From contig JAJDAO010000083.1 in assembly GCA_029261835.1 (NCBI GenBank), positions 1-64,000 on the forward strand: a stretch of DNA of 64,000 nucleotides. The letters are read 5' to 3'. Shown piece after piece: positions 1 through 8,776 of this stretch. The translations under genes and the position numbers were made by a program. The notes beneath the pieces are model-generated. The model saw nothing but the letters and a program-made list of their open reading frames with translations. It ran no database searches and was not told the origin of the DNA. This stretch comes from Deltaproteobacteria bacterium. GTDB lineage: Bacteria; Myxococcota_A; UBA9160; UBA4427. The stretch's first letter is position 1, and the number at the start of each line of letters is the position of its first letter.

Positions 1-6
1 TCTGCT

Positions 7-94
7 CGTTCTGGAACGAGAAATCGGAGTTTGGCTACTCGACGTACTGCAAGTACGCCTCCGTGGCCAAACCCCGATTTCTCGCCCCAGAACG
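7..94. repeat. Long imperfect inverted repeat with nested palindrome
   Basis: Two 29-base arms (7-35 and 66-94) are reverse complements with three mismatches. They are separated by 30 bases that contain a second, perfect small palindrome (CGTACTGCAAGTACG, 43-57). The element lies just beyond the 3' end of the ACT-domain gene on the minus strand. No T-run follows, so it is not a classic intrinsic terminator. It could be a REP-like or other mobile palindrome, or an RNA processing structure. The inner 15-mer recurs in reverse-complement form at 52543-52557. Confidence 0.6.
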
Positions 95-145
95 TCATCT
101 GCACGGCCTCGCTACGAACCTTCATGAATAATCCGGGCTAGAGTC

Positions 146-688
146 TCAGTCCCCCGTGGGGTCCCCCTCCGACTCATCCAGGCTGATATCGACCATCAGA
201 TCGGCCGCAATCTTCTCCAGCGTCTCGCTCAGCTCGGCCAGCGGCAACGAAAAGGGCAGGTGGAGCCGTGCCGTGGCGTTGAAGAGTGTCTCGCCGGACA
301 TCGGTGCGCTGCTGCACTCGGTCGCGAGCTCGACCACGTTCACGCCGAGCACAGCCAACGCCGACGAGATGTCGTGGATGATGCCTGGGCGATCCTGCCC
401 CACCAGCTCGAGCTGGAGAACACGATACGGCTCGGTCGCCTCGTCGCTGCTGGCGTCCTCGACCACGACTCTGAGGCCTTGGCCCTCGAGCTCTCGCAGG
501 GCCGTGCACAGCGAGGTCGCCCGATTCTGCGGCACCCGCACCTCCAGGATGCCGGCGAAGCAGCCCGCCAGGCGGGCCATACGGCTGCCCTCCCAGCTTC
601 CGCCGTTCTCGGCGACCACGCGTGACAGGGCCTCCACCAGCCCGGGCTGGTCCGATCCGATCACAGTGAGCACAAGTGAGGTCGCCAT
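146..688 (-). CDS. Tandem ACT-domain protein, GcvR-like regulator
   Basis: A 180-residue protein made of two ACT domains (about 1-85 and 90-170). The first opens with LVLTVIGSDQPGLVEALS and the second with LQLELVGQDRPGIIHDIS, the DxPG pattern of ACT modules that bind small ligands such as amino acids. Length and architecture match the GcvR family, named for the glycine cleavage repressor of enterobacteria; there GcvR works by binding GcvA rather than DNA. No GcvA-type regulator or gcv operon is visible here, so the target is unknown. The start is ATG at 688. A strong hairpin lies between it and the upstream acyl-CoA synthetase gene, so it is probably transcribed separately. Confidence 0.85.
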   Translation of the reverse strand: MATSLVLTVIGSDQPGLVEALSRVVAENGGSWEGSRMARLAGCFAGILEVRVPQNRATSLCTALRELEGQGLRVVVEDASSDEATEPYRVLQLELVGQDRPGIIHDISSALAVLGVNVVELATECSSAPMSGETLFNATARLHLPFSLPLAELSETLEKIAADLMVDISLDESEGDPTGD

Positions 689-792
689 CGGGTCATCTCC
701 CGCGTTTCAGACAATCTTGCGAGAAACTCTGACACCTATCCCGGCCCGAGGCCACTTCCCTAGTACATAAAGCAATATCCCCTTCCCAGGGA

Positions 793-821
793 GGCCCGGC
801 TCGGCCAGAACGAGCCGGGCC
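793..821 (-). terminator. Probable terminator hairpin
   Basis: A perfect 11-bp stem (GGCCCGGCTCG / CGAGCCGGGCC, 793-803 and 811-821) with a 7-base loop sits between the end of the acyl-CoA synthetase gene (869) and the start of the ACT gene (688), both on the minus strand. The T-rich tract (824-832) is on the plus-strand side, so on the minus strand the stem is preceded by A residues and lacks a downstream U-run. It may act in both directions. Confidence 0.55.
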
Positions 822-868
822 GCTTATATTTTGGGGACCGAGAAGAGGCCCCGCGCCGCCAAGGCGTA

Positions 869-3019
869 TCAGACCCCGGCGCGATCCATTAGCGCGCGCA
901 GCGCACGGACCGCCCGGTGAGCGCTGGGATAGCAGACACGCCCGCCCCGGCGAACCGCCGCGGGACCCGGGTTCTCCGGGCTGGAGAGGGCCAGCTCCGT
1001 CACCGAGAGAACCGGCTTTCTGTGGCGCTCGGAGGCTTCGATGGCGGCCTCGGCGTAGCGCCGATCCTGTGCCGCGTGGAATCCGGCGATGCGCTCGAGA
1101 CCGTGCTCGGGGTAGAACTCGCCGCTCTCGAAGACCTCCGCCTGCGCGGCCTGAATGCCGAGACCGAGGTGAATCACGGCGTCGACTTCCGCGTGGCGGG
1201 TCACCAGATCGAGCACCTCGGGAATCGTGTCGCGCGTCTCGCCACCCGCCAGATCGATCGGGTTGTTGCGACTCCATCGGGCCGGGACCATGTCGTCGAT
1301 CGCCGCCCGGATGTCGTCGGGCAACGCGATCAACTCGAGCCCGGCCGCCGCGCAAGCGTCGGCGGCCAGCACCCCCCAGCCCCCGACGCTGGTAAAGACG
1401 ACCGTGCGCCGACCTCGCGGAAGCGGCTGCGAGGCCAACGTCGCGGCCCACTCGAACGCCTCCTCGATGGTCGGAGCACGCAGCACGCCGAGCTGGCGGC
1501 AGAGCCCGTCGAAGATGCGATCGTCGCTCGCCAGAGCACCGGTGTGACTGGCCGCCGCCCGGGCGCCCACGCTGCTCGCGCCACCCTTCACCAATACCAA
1601 TGGCTTGCACCGCGTGAGCCGCTCGACCGCGCGCCGCAAGCGGCGGCCGTCGCCGAAGCCCTCGACATAGCAGACTGCGACATCGGTATCGGGATCGACG
1701 GCGAAATACTCGAGCACCTCGGCCAGGCCGGTCTGCGCCGAGTTGCCGAGTGAAACCGCCTTGCTGACGCCCACGCCAGTACTCACCGCGTAATTCAAGT
1801 ACGACGAAACGAGGTTGCCACTCTGAGACGCCACCGCGATGCGACCGGGCGGGGGAAACGGGGCGACGATCTGCGCGCACATGCTGGCGGGCGTCGAGAT
1901 CACGCCCTGCCCGTTGGGGCCAATCAGCAGCATGCCAAGCTCGTCAGCGGTGGCGACGAGCTCGCGCTGCATCGCCCGCCCCTGTTCGCCCACCTCGCTG
2001 TAGCCCGCGCTGGCGATGAAGGCCGCCCTGACACCCTTCTTCGCGCAGGCGCGCAGCAGCTCGACGTTCAGCTTGTTCGGCGTGCAGACGAAGACGAGGT
2101 CGGCGGCGCCATCGGGGACCTCTGCTACATCGCGCAGTGTCGGACGGCCCAGCACATCGGCCCCGTCGGGCTTGACGGCGAAGATCTCGCCCGCAAAGCC
2201 AAAGCGCATCAGGTTGTGGAGTGTGACGAAGCCGAATTTGCCCGGGTGGCTCGAGACGCCGGCCACCACGATGCCGCGCGGGTGAAAGAGCGGCCGAAAG
2301 CGCTCGAGTAGCGCCTCGGCCGACAGCGGTGCCGGCAGCTCGGGCGGGCTCGTCGGCTGGGCTGACAGCTCCACCAGCGCGTCGACGGCGACCGGGCGGT
2401 CACCCGATATGATCAGGGGATTCAGGTCGACGCTGGCGATGTCGGGCCGCTCCAGCGCCAGCCGCGAGAGTCCCAGCAGCACATCGGCCAGCGCGTCCAT
2501 GTCGACTGCGGGCTCGCCTCGAAAGGGCCGCGTCAGCAGGCGACTCGTGGAGAGTCTCGCGACCATGCGCCGGGCCTCGTCGCACTCGACGGGTGCTGCA
2601 GCAAAGACAACGTCACCCAGTGCCTCGGTGAGGATGCCACCGAGCCCGAGCAGCACGCACGCACCGAACTGCGCGTCGCGCACGAAGCCCGCGATGATCT
2701 CGCGCCGGCCCGACACCATCTCGGCCAGCAACAGGTCGACCTCGCCGTCCTCGGGCCGCCTGGCGGCGAGCAGCGCCCCAGCGGCTTGTCGCACAGCGGC
2801 CGCATCGGCCAGCCCGAGCCGTACCAGGCCGCGCTCGGTCTTGTGGGCGATGCGCTCGCCGTTGAGCTTGAGCGCAACGGGAAAGCCGATCTGCTCCGCA
2901 GCGGACACCGCGCCCTCGACGCTCGTCACCAGCACCTCCTTGGGAAAGGGGATGCCGTAGTCGCGCAGCAGAGTCTTGGAGGCCGCCTCGGAGAGGGTCG
3001 TACCTGGGGACTGCATCAT
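869..3019 (-). CDS. Acyl-CoA synthetase, NDP-forming (ACD superfamily)
   Basis: A 716-residue fused enzyme of the ADP/NDP-forming acyl-CoA synthetase superfamily (acetate-CoA ligase, Pat-like), which interconverts acyl-CoA plus ADP/Pi and acid plus ATP/CoA. The order is permuted relative to acetyl-CoA synthetase alpha-beta. An ATP-grasp domain comes first (about 1-225, with FPVALKLNGERIAHKTE and DLNPLIIS). A Rossmann CoA-binding domain (about 245-345, GIVVAGVSSHPGKFGF) and succinyl-CoA-ligase-like domains follow. The phosphorylatable His lies in AAASHTGALA at about residue 490. No GNAT domain is present, unlike Pat acetyltransferases. The ATG start at 3019 is 86 bases from a divergent transporter gene. 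The acyl substrate cannot be read from the sequence. Confidence 0.9.
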   Translation of the reverse strand: MMQSPGTTLSEAASKTLLRDYGIPFPKEVLVTSVEGAVSAAEQIGFPVALKLNGERIAHKTERGLVRLGLADAAAVRQAAGALLAARRPEDGEVDLLLAEMVSGRREIIAGFVRDAQFGACVLLGLGGILTEALGDVVFAAAPVECDEARRMVARLSTSRLLTRPFRGEPAVDMDALADVLLGLSRLALERPDIASVDLNPLIISGDRPVAVDALVELSAQPTSPPELPAPLSAEALLERFRPLFHPRGIVVAGVSSHPGKFGFVTLHNLMRFGFAGEIFAVKPDGADVLGRPTLRDVAEVPDGAADLVFVCTPNKLNVELLRACAKKGVRAAFIASAGYSEVGEQGRAMQRELVATADELGMLLIGPNGQGVISTPASMCAQIVAPFPPPGRIAVASQSGNLVSSYLNYAVSTGVGVSKAVSLGNSAQTGLAEVLEYFAVDPDTDVAVCYVEGFGDGRRLRRAVERLTRCKPLVLVKGGASSVGARAAASHTGALASDDRIFDGLCRQLGVLRAPTIEEAFEWAATLASQPLPRGRRTVVFTSVGGWGVLAADACAAAGLELIALPDDIRAAIDDMVPARWSRNNPIDLAGGETRDTIPEVLDLVTRHAEVDAVIHLGLGIQAAQAEVFESGEFYPEHGLERIAGFHAAQDRRYAEAAIEASERHRKPVLSVTELALSSPENPGPAAVRRGGRVCYPSAHRAVRALRALMDRAGV

Positions 3020-3105
3020 GGACCGCGCAGCTTAGTCAACCGCTCTGATCGCGTCACGCGAGCCGCGCGACGCGCGCCGACTCCACGGGCTCAGCCGTAT
3101 CGCCT

Positions 3106-4593
3106 ATGCTCTGCGCCGTGCCCGCCCAAGCGCCCACCGGACTGCTCGCCCAGCTCGACGACATCTTCGCCACTTGGCTCGTGGCACCGATCGGAACTGT
3201 GCTGTTCTTCGATATCGCCTTCTGGGACAACGGCCAGCAGGGCGAGATCGTGTTGCCGGCGGTCGTGCTCTGGCTGGTGTTCGGAGCGATCTACTTCACG
3301 CTGCGCTTTCGCTTTGTGAACTTCCGCGCCTTCCGTCACGCCATCGACTGCGTGCGTGGTCGCTACACCGATCCAGACGAGCCCGGCGAGATCTCCCACT
3401 TTCAGGCCCTCTCGGCGGCGCTCTCGGCCACGGTCGGGCTCGGCAATATCGCCGGCGTGGCCTTTGCGGTCGGCATCGGGGGGCCCGGTGCGATCTTCTG
3501 GATGGTGCTGGCGGGCTTCATCGGCATGAGTTCCAAGTTCGCCGAGTGCAGCCTCGGCCAGAAGTACCGCATCGTGCGCGCAGACGGGCACGTCTCGGGC
3601 GGGCCGATGGTCTACCTGCGCGACGGCCTGGCCCAGCTCGGCTGGCCGCGCCTCGGCCAGGTGCTGTCGGTGATCTTTGCCGTGATGTGTATCGGTGGAA
3701 GCTTCGGCGGCGGCAATATGTTCCAGTCCAACCAATCGTTTGCCATCGTGGCCGAGCAGCTCCCCTTCTTGGCAGACCACGAGCGGATCGGCGCGGCCGT
3801 CTTTGGATTGCTGCTGGCGGGTATGGTGGGCCTCGTGATCGTCGGCGGGATCCGGCGCATCGGCGAGGTGGCGGGTGTGCTGGTGCCGGTAATGTGCGTG
3901 CTCTACGTAGCGGCCGGGCTGCTGATCCTGCTGCTCAACGCGCGTGAGGTGCCCCACGCGTTGGGCGTGATCGTGAGCTCCGCCTTCTCGATGAAGGCCG
4001 GCCTCGGCGCCATGGTCGGCGTAATGATCCAGGGCTTCCGCCGAGCCGCCTTCAGTAACGAAGCCGGCGTCGGCTCGGCCGCCATCGCCCACTCGGCGGC
4101 CCGCACGGACGAACCTCTGCGCGAGGGCATCGTGGCACTGCTCGAGCCCTTCATCGACACCATCGTGGTCTGCACCATGACGGGGCTCGTGCTGGTCGTG
4201 ACCGGCGCCTACGCTCACCCGGAGGCGGGCAGCGGCATCAGCATGACCTCGTTCGCGTTCCGCTCGGTCTTCCCCTGGTACCCGGTAGTCCTCTCGATCA
4301 CAGCCGTGCTCTTCGCCTTCAGCACCATGATCTCGTGGAGCTACTACGGCGAGCAGTGCTGGGAACGCCTGTTCGGATCGAGCACGATCATCGTCTACAA
4401 GCTGCTCTTCCTGCTTTTTACATGGGCGGGCGCCGTCTTCGGTGCCAGCTCGGTGATGGACTTCGGCGACTACATGATTCTCGGTATGGCGTTCCCGAAT
4501 ATCGCCGGTGTGCTGCTGCTCTCTCGCGGCCTCAAGCGCGACCTGGACGTCTATCTGAAGAAGCTCGACGCGGGCGAGTTCCCGCGTCACTGA
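3106..4593 (+). CDS. Alanine/glycine:cation symporter (AGCS family)
   Basis: A 495-residue polytopic membrane protein with about 10-11 hydrophobic segments. Family signatures are GLGNIAGVAFAVGIGGPGA near residue 110 and NEAGVGSAAIAHSAAR near residue 320; these match the sodium- or proton-coupled amino-acid carriers (AlsT, AgcS, DagA), which import D/L-alanine or glycine. ATG at 3106 is used; a GTG at 3118 is an alternative. The next gene, a ThDP enzyme, starts 42 bases downstream on the same strand, so co-transcription is likely. The divergent neighbour is the acyl-CoA synthetase. Assignment to the family is firm; the exact substrate is inferred. Confidence 0.93.
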   Translation: MLCAVPAQAPTGLLAQLDDIFATWLVAPIGTVLFFDIAFWDNGQQGEIVLPAVVLWLVFGAIYFTLRFRFVNFRAFRHAIDCVRGRYTDPDEPGEISHFQALSAALSATVGLGNIAGVAFAVGIGGPGAIFWMVLAGFIGMSSKFAECSLGQKYRIVRADGHVSGGPMVYLRDGLAQLGWPRLGQVLSVIFAVMCIGGSFGGGNMFQSNQSFAIVAEQLPFLADHERIGAAVFGLLLAGMVGLVIVGGIRRIGEVAGVLVPVMCVLYVAAGLLILLLNAREVPHALGVIVSSAFSMKAGLGAMVGVMIQGFRRAAFSNEAGVGSAAIAHSAARTDEPLREGIVALLEPFIDTIVVCTMTGLVLVVTGAYAHPEAGSGISMTSFAFRSVFPWYPVVLSITAVLFAFSTMISWSYYGEQCWERLFGSSTIIVYKLLFLLFTWAGAVFGASSVMDFGDYMILGMAFPNIAGVLLLSRGLKRDLDVYLKKLDAGEFPRH

Positions 4594-4635
4594 CATCTCC
4601 GCGGCAAGGCGGGGACTCCCGAGGAGGAAGACGCG

Positions 4636-6342
4636 ATGGGCGAAATCACGGGTGGAGAGTTGCTGGCCCGCTGTCTGGCGAACGAGGGTGTGGGCTTCGT
4701 ATTCGGGCTTCCCTGCCCCGAGGCGGACCCGCTGCTCGCAGCGCTGGAGGAGAACTCGATCCGCTTCGTACCGGTGCGCCACGAAGCGGCGAGTGCTCAC
4801 ATGGCCGAGGGGCTCTACAAGACGACCGGGCAGGTGGCGGCGTTGCTCGGCAACCCGGGCCCGGGGTCGGCGAACCTGCTTCCCGGCGTCATCACCGCCC
4901 GCCACGAGGGGGTCCCGCTGATCGCCATCACGGCCCAGCACCGCCTCGGGCTCGTCTACCCCTCGGCGCCCTCGACATTTCAGGGCCAGGATCAGCTCGA
5001 TGCCTTCAGCGCCAGCGTGAAGTGGGGTGGGCCGATCCTGTCCTGGGAGCGGATCCCCGAAGTCACCGGCATGGCGTTCCGCGAGATGTGGTCCGGACGG
5101 CCCGGCCCCGTGCAGCTCGAGATCCCCGGCCCGGTGCTGTACGCCACCGGCGACGAGGCAGCCGCGCGCATCTCGCCGCCCGAGAGCTATCGCCCTTCTC
5201 CGCCGCAGCCCTCGGAAGCACAGCTCGAGCAGGTGGCGGAGCTGCTCGCCGCGGCCGAGTGCCCGGCCGTCATCGCGGGCTCGGGGGTGGACCGTGCCGA
5301 GGCCAACGGCGCGCTGCTGCGACTGGTCGAGATGCTCGGCTGCCCCGTCATCCCGAGCATGTCGGGGCGTGCGGTGGTGCGCGGCGACCACCCGCACTGC
5401 ATCTACGGATTCGGCGCCGCGGGCGACCTCGCGCGACGCGAGGCGGACGTGGTGCTCGTCGTCGGCTCGCGCCTCGGCAACCTCGACCTCCCGTACGACA
5501 AGTACTGGGGCGATCCGGAGTGCCAGCAGGTGGTCCAGATCGACATCGACCCCCGCAACCTCGGCGTCACGAGACCTCTCGCCCTCGGAATAGTGGCCGA
5601 GGCGAGAAGCAGCCTGGAAGGTCTGGTCCGCGTGCTCGAGAAACGCGGCGTGCAGCGCGAGCGCTCGCAACTGCTCGAGCGCTGCTGCGAGGCCGGTCGG
5701 GCCTGGCGGGCCGAGCACTTTGGCCCGGTGGATGACTGGTCGGGACCGGGCATCCACCCCGCCCAGGCGATGCAGGCGGTGGGGCGCGTCTTCGGTCCGG
5801 AGGCCATCTACGCGACCGATGGTGGGAACACCTCGCTCTGGGCCCACTGGTTCCTGCCGCCGACGCAGCCGCGCAGCTACCTCAGTATTCTGGAGCTCGG
5901 CATGCTCGGCACCGGCATCCCGTCCGGCCTCGGCGCCAAGCTCGGCAATCCCGAGCGCGACGTCGTCTGCGTGACCGGAGACGGCGCCGCTGGATTCAAC
6001 TTCATGGAGATGCAGTCCGCGGCGCGCGAGGGTCTGGCCGTGACTACGGTGGTCTTCGCCGAAGGCGCCTGGACCATGGAAGAGCCCAACGAGCTACTGC
6101 TCTACGGCCGCACCTTCGGGACCAAGATGGGAACGGTGCGATGGGACGTGGTGGGCGAGGGTCTCGGCTGCCGCGGCGCCTATGTCGACCAGCTCGAACA
6201 ATTGGAGCCGGCCCTGCAGAGCGCCAAGGCCTGTGGCGAACCGACGGTCGTATGCGTTCGAACGGACCGCGACGCCAACATTGCGACCCCCGCAGATGCG
6301 CTGCTGCGTTTCGTCGAGGTCTACCAGGGACCGATGGGCTGA
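4636..6342 (+). CDS. Thiamine-diphosphate-binding enzyme, acetolactate synthase-like
   Basis: A 568-residue member of the ThDP decarboxylase/acetolactate synthase superfamily. The N-terminal pyrimidine-binding domain carries the activating Glu in VRHEAASAHMAEG. A central Rossmann-like domain follows (about 190-330). The C-terminal PP-binding domain has the metal/ThDP motif GDGAAGFNFMEMQSA (about 450-465). The usual NN after this motif is replaced by FAEGAW, so it is not a textbook acetolactate synthase. Benzoylformate decarboxylase-like or sulfopyruvate-like activities are possible. An RBS (GAGGAGGAAG) precedes ATG 4636. It follows the AGCS carrier and converges on the GST gene. Confidence 0.88.
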   Translation: MGEITGGELLARCLANEGVGFVFGLPCPEADPLLAALEENSIRFVPVRHEAASAHMAEGLYKTTGQVAALLGNPGPGSANLLPGVITARHEGVPLIAITAQHRLGLVYPSAPSTFQGQDQLDAFSASVKWGGPILSWERIPEVTGMAFREMWSGRPGPVQLEIPGPVLYATGDEAAARISPPESYRPSPPQPSEAQLEQVAELLAAAECPAVIAGSGVDRAEANGALLRLVEMLGCPVIPSMSGRAVVRGDHPHCIYGFGAAGDLARREADVVLVVGSRLGNLDLPYDKYWGDPECQQVVQIDIDPRNLGVTRPLALGIVAEARSSLEGLVRVLEKRGVQRERSQLLERCCEAGRAWRAEHFGPVDDWSGPGIHPAQAMQAVGRVFGPEAIYATDGGNTSLWAHWFLPPTQPRSYLSILELGMLGTGIPSGLGAKLGNPERDVVCVTGDGAAGFNFMEMQSAAREGLAVTTVVFAEGAWTMEEPNELLLYGRTFGTKMGTVRWDVVGEGLGCRGAYVDQLEQLEPALQSAKACGEPTVVCVRTDRDANIATPADALLRFVEVYQGPMG

Positions 6343-6348
6343 TCCGGG

Positions 6349-7143
6349 CTACTCGTACTCGCCGGCGAAGCGGATCGTACCGCGCAGCAGTCCTTCGACG
6401 AAGATGTCGCTGCCACCCGTCTTCAGCATCCACTCCAGACGGTGGTCGCGGTACTGACGCACCACCTCGGGCCGGGCCTCCCCGAGCTTCGCTCGCTCGC
6501 GCCGCAGACACTCGGCGCGCTCGGTCCCCACGCGCTTGGGCGCCGACAGCCCGGCCACACGCGTCTGCCAGTCGAGTAGCCGCGGGTGGCGCGCGCTCAC
6601 GGGGTAGCCGAAAGCGCGCGAGCCGACGATGTGGGGATAGACGGCCGCATCGCCGCGGCCGAACAGCTCTCCATTCATCCAGCGCCGCCCCTCGAGCTCG
6701 CGCTCGAGGCGATTCCACATCCGCTGGAGCTGCAGCGAAGCGCGCACCAGCAGCTTTTCCGCCTGCTCCCCGACAGCACGCTCGAAGACCTTGATCTCCA
6801 TGATGCCCCAGTTCACCGCGTCGTACTCGGTGTCCATCATCTCTTCCAGCATCCGCACGCGAGCGCGCTCGCCCGGCGATGCCGGGCTCAGGGCAGGCTT
6901 CGGCCAGCGCTCCTCGAGATATTCGATGATGATGGACGAATCGCAGACACGCACGGCGCCGTCGACGAGCGCCGGCACCTCGCGTCGCGGGCTCGCCAGC
7001 ACGAACTCCTGGTAGTCACCGTCGTCGCGCTGTTCGTTGGGATCGATGATCACGCGTTCGAACGGAATCCCCTTCTCGTAGAGGATGATCTTCACCTTCT
7101 GCGCGTAGGGGGAGAGCGGGTGTTCGAACAGCTTGACTGCCAT
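6349..7143 (-). CDS. Glutathione S-transferase family protein
   Basis: A 264-residue two-domain GST. The N-terminal thioredoxin-like fold begins KLFEHPLSPYAQKVKIILYE, with a Ser-Pro in the active-site turn, and contains VPALVDGAVRVCDSSIIIEY, the glutathione gamma-glutamyl-binding strand with Asp-Ser. An all-helical C-terminal domain follows. It is slightly longer than classic GSTs. It starts (ATG 7143) 12 bases after the stop of a haem-motif secreted protein and probably forms the last gene of an operon with two c-type cytochrome genes. Its substrate is unknown. Confidence 0.88.
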   Translation of the reverse strand: MAVKLFEHPLSPYAQKVKIILYEKGIPFERVIIDPNEQRDDGDYQEFVLASPRREVPALVDGAVRVCDSSIIIEYLEERWPKPALSPASPGERARVRMLEEMMDTEYDAVNWGIMEIKVFERAVGEQAEKLLVRASLQLQRMWNRLERELEGRRWMNGELFGRGDAAVYPHIVGSRAFGYPVSARHPRLLDWQTRVAGLSAPKRVGTERAECLRRERAKLGEARPEVVRQYRDHRLEWMLKTGGSDIFVEGLLRGTIRFAGEYE

Positions 7144-7155
7144 GGTGCTCGACGG

Positions 7156-7983
7156 TTACTTGACGGTGATGACGTGCGCTTCGCTGAATTTCACGCGACC
7201 CGACTTGCCCGTGTAGCCCCCGAGCGGCTGGTCCCCATAGACGGGATTGGCCCGCGTGCTGAGCGGGATCGCCTTCTCCGTACCGTACCAGTAGACGCCC
7301 ACCAGCGGGTAGTCTCCTGGACTATCGGGGGCCGTCAGAGTGAAGATCACCTTTCCCTTGGCCCATTGGCCGCTCTCGGCCTGCGACTTCCAGTCGGTGA
7401 CATTGACGTAGCTGACGTTGCGCTCGAAGCGCTCCGGCCGCCGCGCGAGCCAGCTCGACTGGGGCCGCCCGTTGGGGCCGATCACCGTGGGCGCCCCGAC
7501 GATCTTCCAGCCTGCCGTCGCCGCGGAGCGGGCGAACCAGCGGTGCGGGCGGTCCACGAGTGCCACCCCCACGACGGGTCCCGAGCCGCCGACGAGCCGC
7601 GCCGTCACCTGGAAAGTCTCACCCGCCGCCACCTGGGGCGGGAACTCGATCTGGATGTCCGCATTGGCGTCCACCGCCTTGATGAGTTCGACCAGCTTGC
7701 CGCGATCGGCCTCGGCGAGCTCGGAGTAGTTTTCAGCGCCCGACAGGACGGCCGCCAAATGCTTCTGGGCGGCCGTCTCCTTGACCGCGCGACCACCGGG
7801 CGCGCCCTCCAGCGCGTCCTCGTCCAGCGAGGCGTGGCAGGTGGCGCAGAAGGGTGTCACATCGGTCTGGTAGTCGGGTGTGCCGCCCGGATAGCCGACG
7901 GCGACGGCTGGGGCCAGTGCGACCAAGAGCGCAAGGGTGCGCAGCGGCAGAACACGATTTCTCACGAATCTCCTCGGGTTCAT
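7156..7983 (-). CDS. Secreted single-CxxCH protein of a cytochrome operon
   Basis: A 275-residue exported protein. An Arg-rich n-region and a hydrophobic core (LRTLALLVALAPAVAVG) form a signal peptide. A single haem-attachment motif, CATCH, lies near residue 46, with DVTPFCATCHASLDED around it. The remainder is predicted beta-rich (VAAGETFQVTARLVGGSGPV) with no second haem motif. ATG 7983 is preferred because GGAGGG lies 9 bases upstream. An in-frame TTG at 8004 overlaps the upstream stop codon but has no RBS. It sits between a five-haem cytochrome and a GST. It may be a monohaem partner or a donor-sensing domain; I do not recognise the beta domain. Confidence 0.8.
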   Translation of the reverse strand: MNPRRFVRNRVLPLRTLALLVALAPAVAVGYPGGTPDYQTDVTPFCATCHASLDEDALEGAPGGRAVKETAAQKHLAAVLSGAENYSELAEADRGKLVELIKAVDANADIQIEFPPQVAAGETFQVTARLVGGSGPVVGVALVDRPHRWFARSAATAGWKIVGAPTVIGPNGRPQSSWLARRPERFERNVSYVNVTDWKSQAESGQWAKGKVIFTLTAPDSPGDYPLVGVYWYGTEKAIPLSTRANPVYGDQPLGGYTGKSGRVKFSEAHVITVK

Positions 7984-8000
7984 CCTCTCAATCCCTCCTC

Positions 8001-8603
8001 TCAATGCTCGAACTCAGAGTGGCAGTATGCACACCTCTCGCGAACCCGCTCGGGCCGCAGGAAGTAAAAGTCTGATCGGCCGTCTGAGTCGTGTGCCGTG
8101 TGACACGTCACACAGCCAGTGCCGAGCTGGCTATTGTGCAAGGCGGTGGCGTGAAAAGGCGGCGGGCCATATGGGTCGCGGCGCACCTCGAAGCGCTCGT
8201 GACACTGCAGGCAGTCTGCATCGAGCAGCGGATGCCTCATGCCGTCGGGCTCGCGGCCGAGGCCCACCAGCCACACCACGGCATCGCGGGCCGCCAGCAG
8301 CTTGATGCGGCTGCGTCCCACGAGCCCGACACCGCCGTGGCACTCGATGCAGCGCATCTCGGGATCATCGGGGCGTAGCGACACTGTCTGCTGCGCGTGG
8401 CGCGAAGCGAGTGTCCGCGGTGGTCGGCCGTCGAAGTCGCGTCGGATGTCGATGTGCAGTGGAACATTCCGATCGAGATGGCACGCGTTACAGAAATCAT
8501 TGTTTCGTTCGAGCGCGTCGCTCGCAACCCATCCGAGCGGTGCCAGCACCGCACCCAGCAAGCCAGCGGCCAGCACCCAGCGCATCCGAATGCGGGAAGA
8601 CAT
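8001..8603 (-). CDS. Membrane-anchored pentahaem c-type cytochrome (NapC/NirT-like)
   Basis: A 200-residue protein with an N-terminal membrane anchor (MRWVLAAGLLGAVLAPLGWV) followed by five CxxCH motifs: CNACH, CIECH, CLQCH, CVTCH and CAYCH. This is typical of NapC/NirT/NrfH-like quinol-oxidising cytochromes and small multihaem carriers that pass electrons across the periplasm. ATG 8603 gives a compact anchor; the open frame extends to a GTG at 8654. The stop overlaps the alternative TTG of the next gene, so translational coupling is possible. No nitrate or nitrite reductase subunits are nearby, so the terminal acceptor is unknown. Confidence 0.85.
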   Translation of the reverse strand: MSSRIRMRWVLAAGLLGAVLAPLGWVASDALERNNDFCNACHLDRNVPLHIDIRRDFDGRPPRTLASRHAQQTVSLRPDDPEMRCIECHGGVGLVGRSRIKLLAARDAVVWLVGLGREPDGMRHPLLDADCLQCHERFEVRRDPYGPPPFHATALHNSQLGTGCVTCHTAHDSDGRSDFYFLRPERVRERCAYCHSEFEH

Positions 8604-8776
8604 TGCGCCGTGCCCGGCCTCCCAATCGGCCAGCAGGCCCCCGCCCGATAGCACTCACTGGCTCTCCATAGCGAGAATCGGGAACAAATCCAGCCGCTTG
8701 CCATGCGGCCGGCCGCACGGCTGCTGCAACTCGCGCGGCACTCGGATAGCCTCGCCGCCCGGAGGCGCCTCTACTC

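Noticed and set aside
3091-5847. A 918-codon open frame antisense to the AGCS and ThDP genes
   Set aside because: It is rich in Arg, His and Asp, has no domain or RBS, and mirrors two well-supported genes on the other strand; an effect of GC-rich codon use.
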